Positions 4,276-5,255 of a stretch of 5,255 nucleotides of DNA are shown here, one piece after another; within the stretch, counting starts at the first letter, position 1; the number at the start of each line of letters is the position of its first letter. The notes under the pieces are model-generated. The model was not told the DNA's origin and ran no database searches. It saw only the letters and a program-made list of their open reading frames with translations. This DNA comes from Chrysiogenia bacterium (GTDB lineage Bacteria > JAGRBM01): contig JAGRBM010000322.1 in the NCBI GenBank assembly GCA_020434085.1, positions 1 to 5,255 of the forward strand. Direction: 5' to 3'. The position numbers and the translations under genes are program-made.

Positions 4276-5107
4276 TTTCGAACGGGAACTCGGTGACAAG
4301 CTTTCCGGCGAGGCCGATGCCATCGCCGGTGTTTTCCGTGACTTTTCGCGGGAGCTCGCTGCTCGCTTTGACCAGGTCCTCGTTCCTGTGCGTAACAGGC
4401 GCGGGGAGATCGACGAGAGCAAGAGCCCCATCGACACCGCGTTCTTTGGTTTTGCCGACGCCGTGCGAAACGAATCGGGCGCACTCGAGGGCGTGGACGT
4501 CACGCTCGGGCGCATTCACAAGCGCTTCAAGGAGCTGCGAAAAGAGGCGCTTGAGGCCAGGACCGCTGTCGACTTCTTCGGCGTGGGCGCCAGCCAGGTG
4601 CTCGGTCGCTCCCTTACGGGCACGGCCGAGGGGCTCGCCGACGCCTTCGCCGACCTGGGAAAGACCGGCAAGCTCTCCATGAGTACCATCGGCGAAGCGG
4701 TGCGCAAGGCCGTCGGCGTGCAGCTTCAGGAAATCGGCGCGTTGGCCCTGACGCGTTCGCTCTTCGAGCTGGCGTCGGGCTTCGCAACGCTCTTTCTCAA
4801 TCCTGCCGAATCGGCGGGTCACTTCCAGGCTGCTGCGCTCTTTGCCGCCATCGGCACCGGCGCGGCCGTCGCCGGCGGGGCCATCGCAGGCGGCGCCGCA
4901 CCGAGCGGCTCCAACGGACGCATCGGCGCAGAGGGACAGATCGACGCCGAAGATACCCGGCCGCGCGGCTCTCTGGAAATCAACATCACCAACCACGGCA
5001 CGCTGACCGAAAATGTCGGCGACATCATCGTCGAGAGCATCCGCAACGCGGTCGATGATGATCGCCTCGTCCTGCGCAGCGATACGGGCCGCGTTTCCGC
5101 AGCCTGA
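4268..5107 (+). CDS. Tape measure protein, unusually short
   Basis: A 279-residue protein that sets tail length and is expected to be ejected with the DNA. Residues 1-100 are charged and helical with heptad-like character. Residues 117-150 are helical with Gly-Ala-Asp repeats. Residues 151-210 form a hydrophobic region with LNPAESAGHFQAAALFAAIG then an Ala/Gly-rich stretch (AAVAGGAIAGGAA). This 'NPA..AHF.AAA.FAAIG' then glycine-rich linker then short beta/helix tail (SLEINITNHG, IIVESIRNAV) is how many siphophage tape measures end, as I know them. Families usually exceed 500 residues; this gene is complete, so the protein is truly small. ATG 4268 has AAGGA at 4255-4259 and overlaps the chaperone stop by 8 nt. 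An upstream TTG at 4250 was not chosen. A small tail protein other than a tape measure is the alternative. Confidence 0.68.
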   Translation: MADFERELGDKLSGEADAIAGVFRDFSRELAARFDQVLVPVRNRRGEIDESKSPIDTAFFGFADAVRNESGALEGVDVTLGRIHKRFKELRKEALEARTAVDFFGVGASQVLGRSLTGTAEGLADAFADLGKTGKLSMSTIGEAVRKAVGVQLQEIGALALTRSLFELASGFATLFLNPAESAGHFQAAALFAAIGTGAAVAGGAIAGGAAPSGSNGRIGAEGQIDAEDTRPRGSLEINITNHGTLTENVGDIIVESIRNAVDDDRLVLRSDTGRVSAA

Positions 5108-5122
5108 GTGAAGTGAGGAACC

Positions 5123-5255
5123 ATGTCTGTACGTCCCCTGCTCAAAGCACGCTTTGTTCCCCCGCTGACGCTGAGCGCAAGCAACGCGATCCCTTTTTCC
5201 TGGGATGGTGATGATTACAGCGCGAGCGTTCCCGGCGGTCGCTACCTGCCGCATG
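5123..5255 (+). CDS. Probable distal tail / tail tip protein, N-terminal fragment (3'-truncated)
   Basis: The first 44 residues are visible, from ATG 5123 with GTGAGGAA just upstream (5113-5120), 15 nt after the tape measure stop. The sequence has a short basic start (VRPLLKARFVPP) and then LTLSASNAIPFSWDGDDYSASVPGGRYLPH. 'Small hydrophilic turn - I-x-F - acidic turn - alternating polar strand - G-G-x-Y' resembles the opening beta repeat I have seen in phage tail hub or fibre-type proteins. Position right after the tape measure fits a distal tail protein. The fragment is too short for a firm family call. Confidence 0.45.
   Translation, partial: MSVRPLLKARFVPPLTLSASNAIPFSWDGDDYSASVPGGRYLPH

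Noticed and set aside
3563-5254. 563-codon open frame on the minus strand
   Set aside because: It is a mirror of GC-rich codons of the tube, chaperone and tape measure genes, with low-complexity Arg/Ala/Gly composition and no coherent domain; the plus-strand genes have ribosome binding sites and family-like features.

Overview
The window is one strand of a tailed-phage (siphovirus-type) head and tail assembly operon. It comes from a GC-rich bacterial genome, prophage, or phage-derived particle locus. All supportable genes lie on the + strand, tightly packed, most with a clear AGGAGG-type ribosome binding site. I cannot name the host. The GC-rich sequence and two chromosomal-type dispersed repeats inside the operon point to a bacterial chromosome or metagenome-assembled genome, not a purely lytic phage.

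Layout: portal protein C-terminus (1-237, 5'-truncated); a 199-aa charged coiled-coil protein, probably the scaffold (302-901, TTG start); the HK97-fold major capsid protein of the SPP1 gp13 type (920-1897); a 32-bp perfect palindrome; a helical head-tail adaptor ending in an EF-hand-like loop (1982-2437); a bipartite palindromic repeat that supplies the adaptor's stop codon (2434-2495); a probable tail terminator (2515-2943); an 84-bp imperfect inverted repeat of a dispersed bacterial family (2962-3045); a strong intrinsic terminator (3072-3101); the tail tube protein (3115-3639); a tail assembly chaperone pair made by -1 ribosomal frameshifting (3650-3928 and 3650-4275); a very short tape measure protein (4268-5107); and the start of a distal tail protein (5123 onward).

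How it works together: portal, scaffold and capsid protein build the procapsid. Adaptor and terminator form the neck. The tube protein polymerises around the tape measure, which is kept soluble by the two chaperone forms. The best-supported special feature is the chaperone frameshift signal. It consists of the heptamer GGGAAAC at 3907-3913, a 7-nt spacer and an 11-bp perfect GC-rich stem that contains the zero-frame stop codon, all within the 25-nt window where both frames are open. The second point of interest is biological. The 279-aa tape measure predicts a tail of only about 40 nm, close to gene transfer agents. Together with host-type repeats lodged in the operon, this makes a long-resident or domesticated phage particle a hypothesis worth testing.
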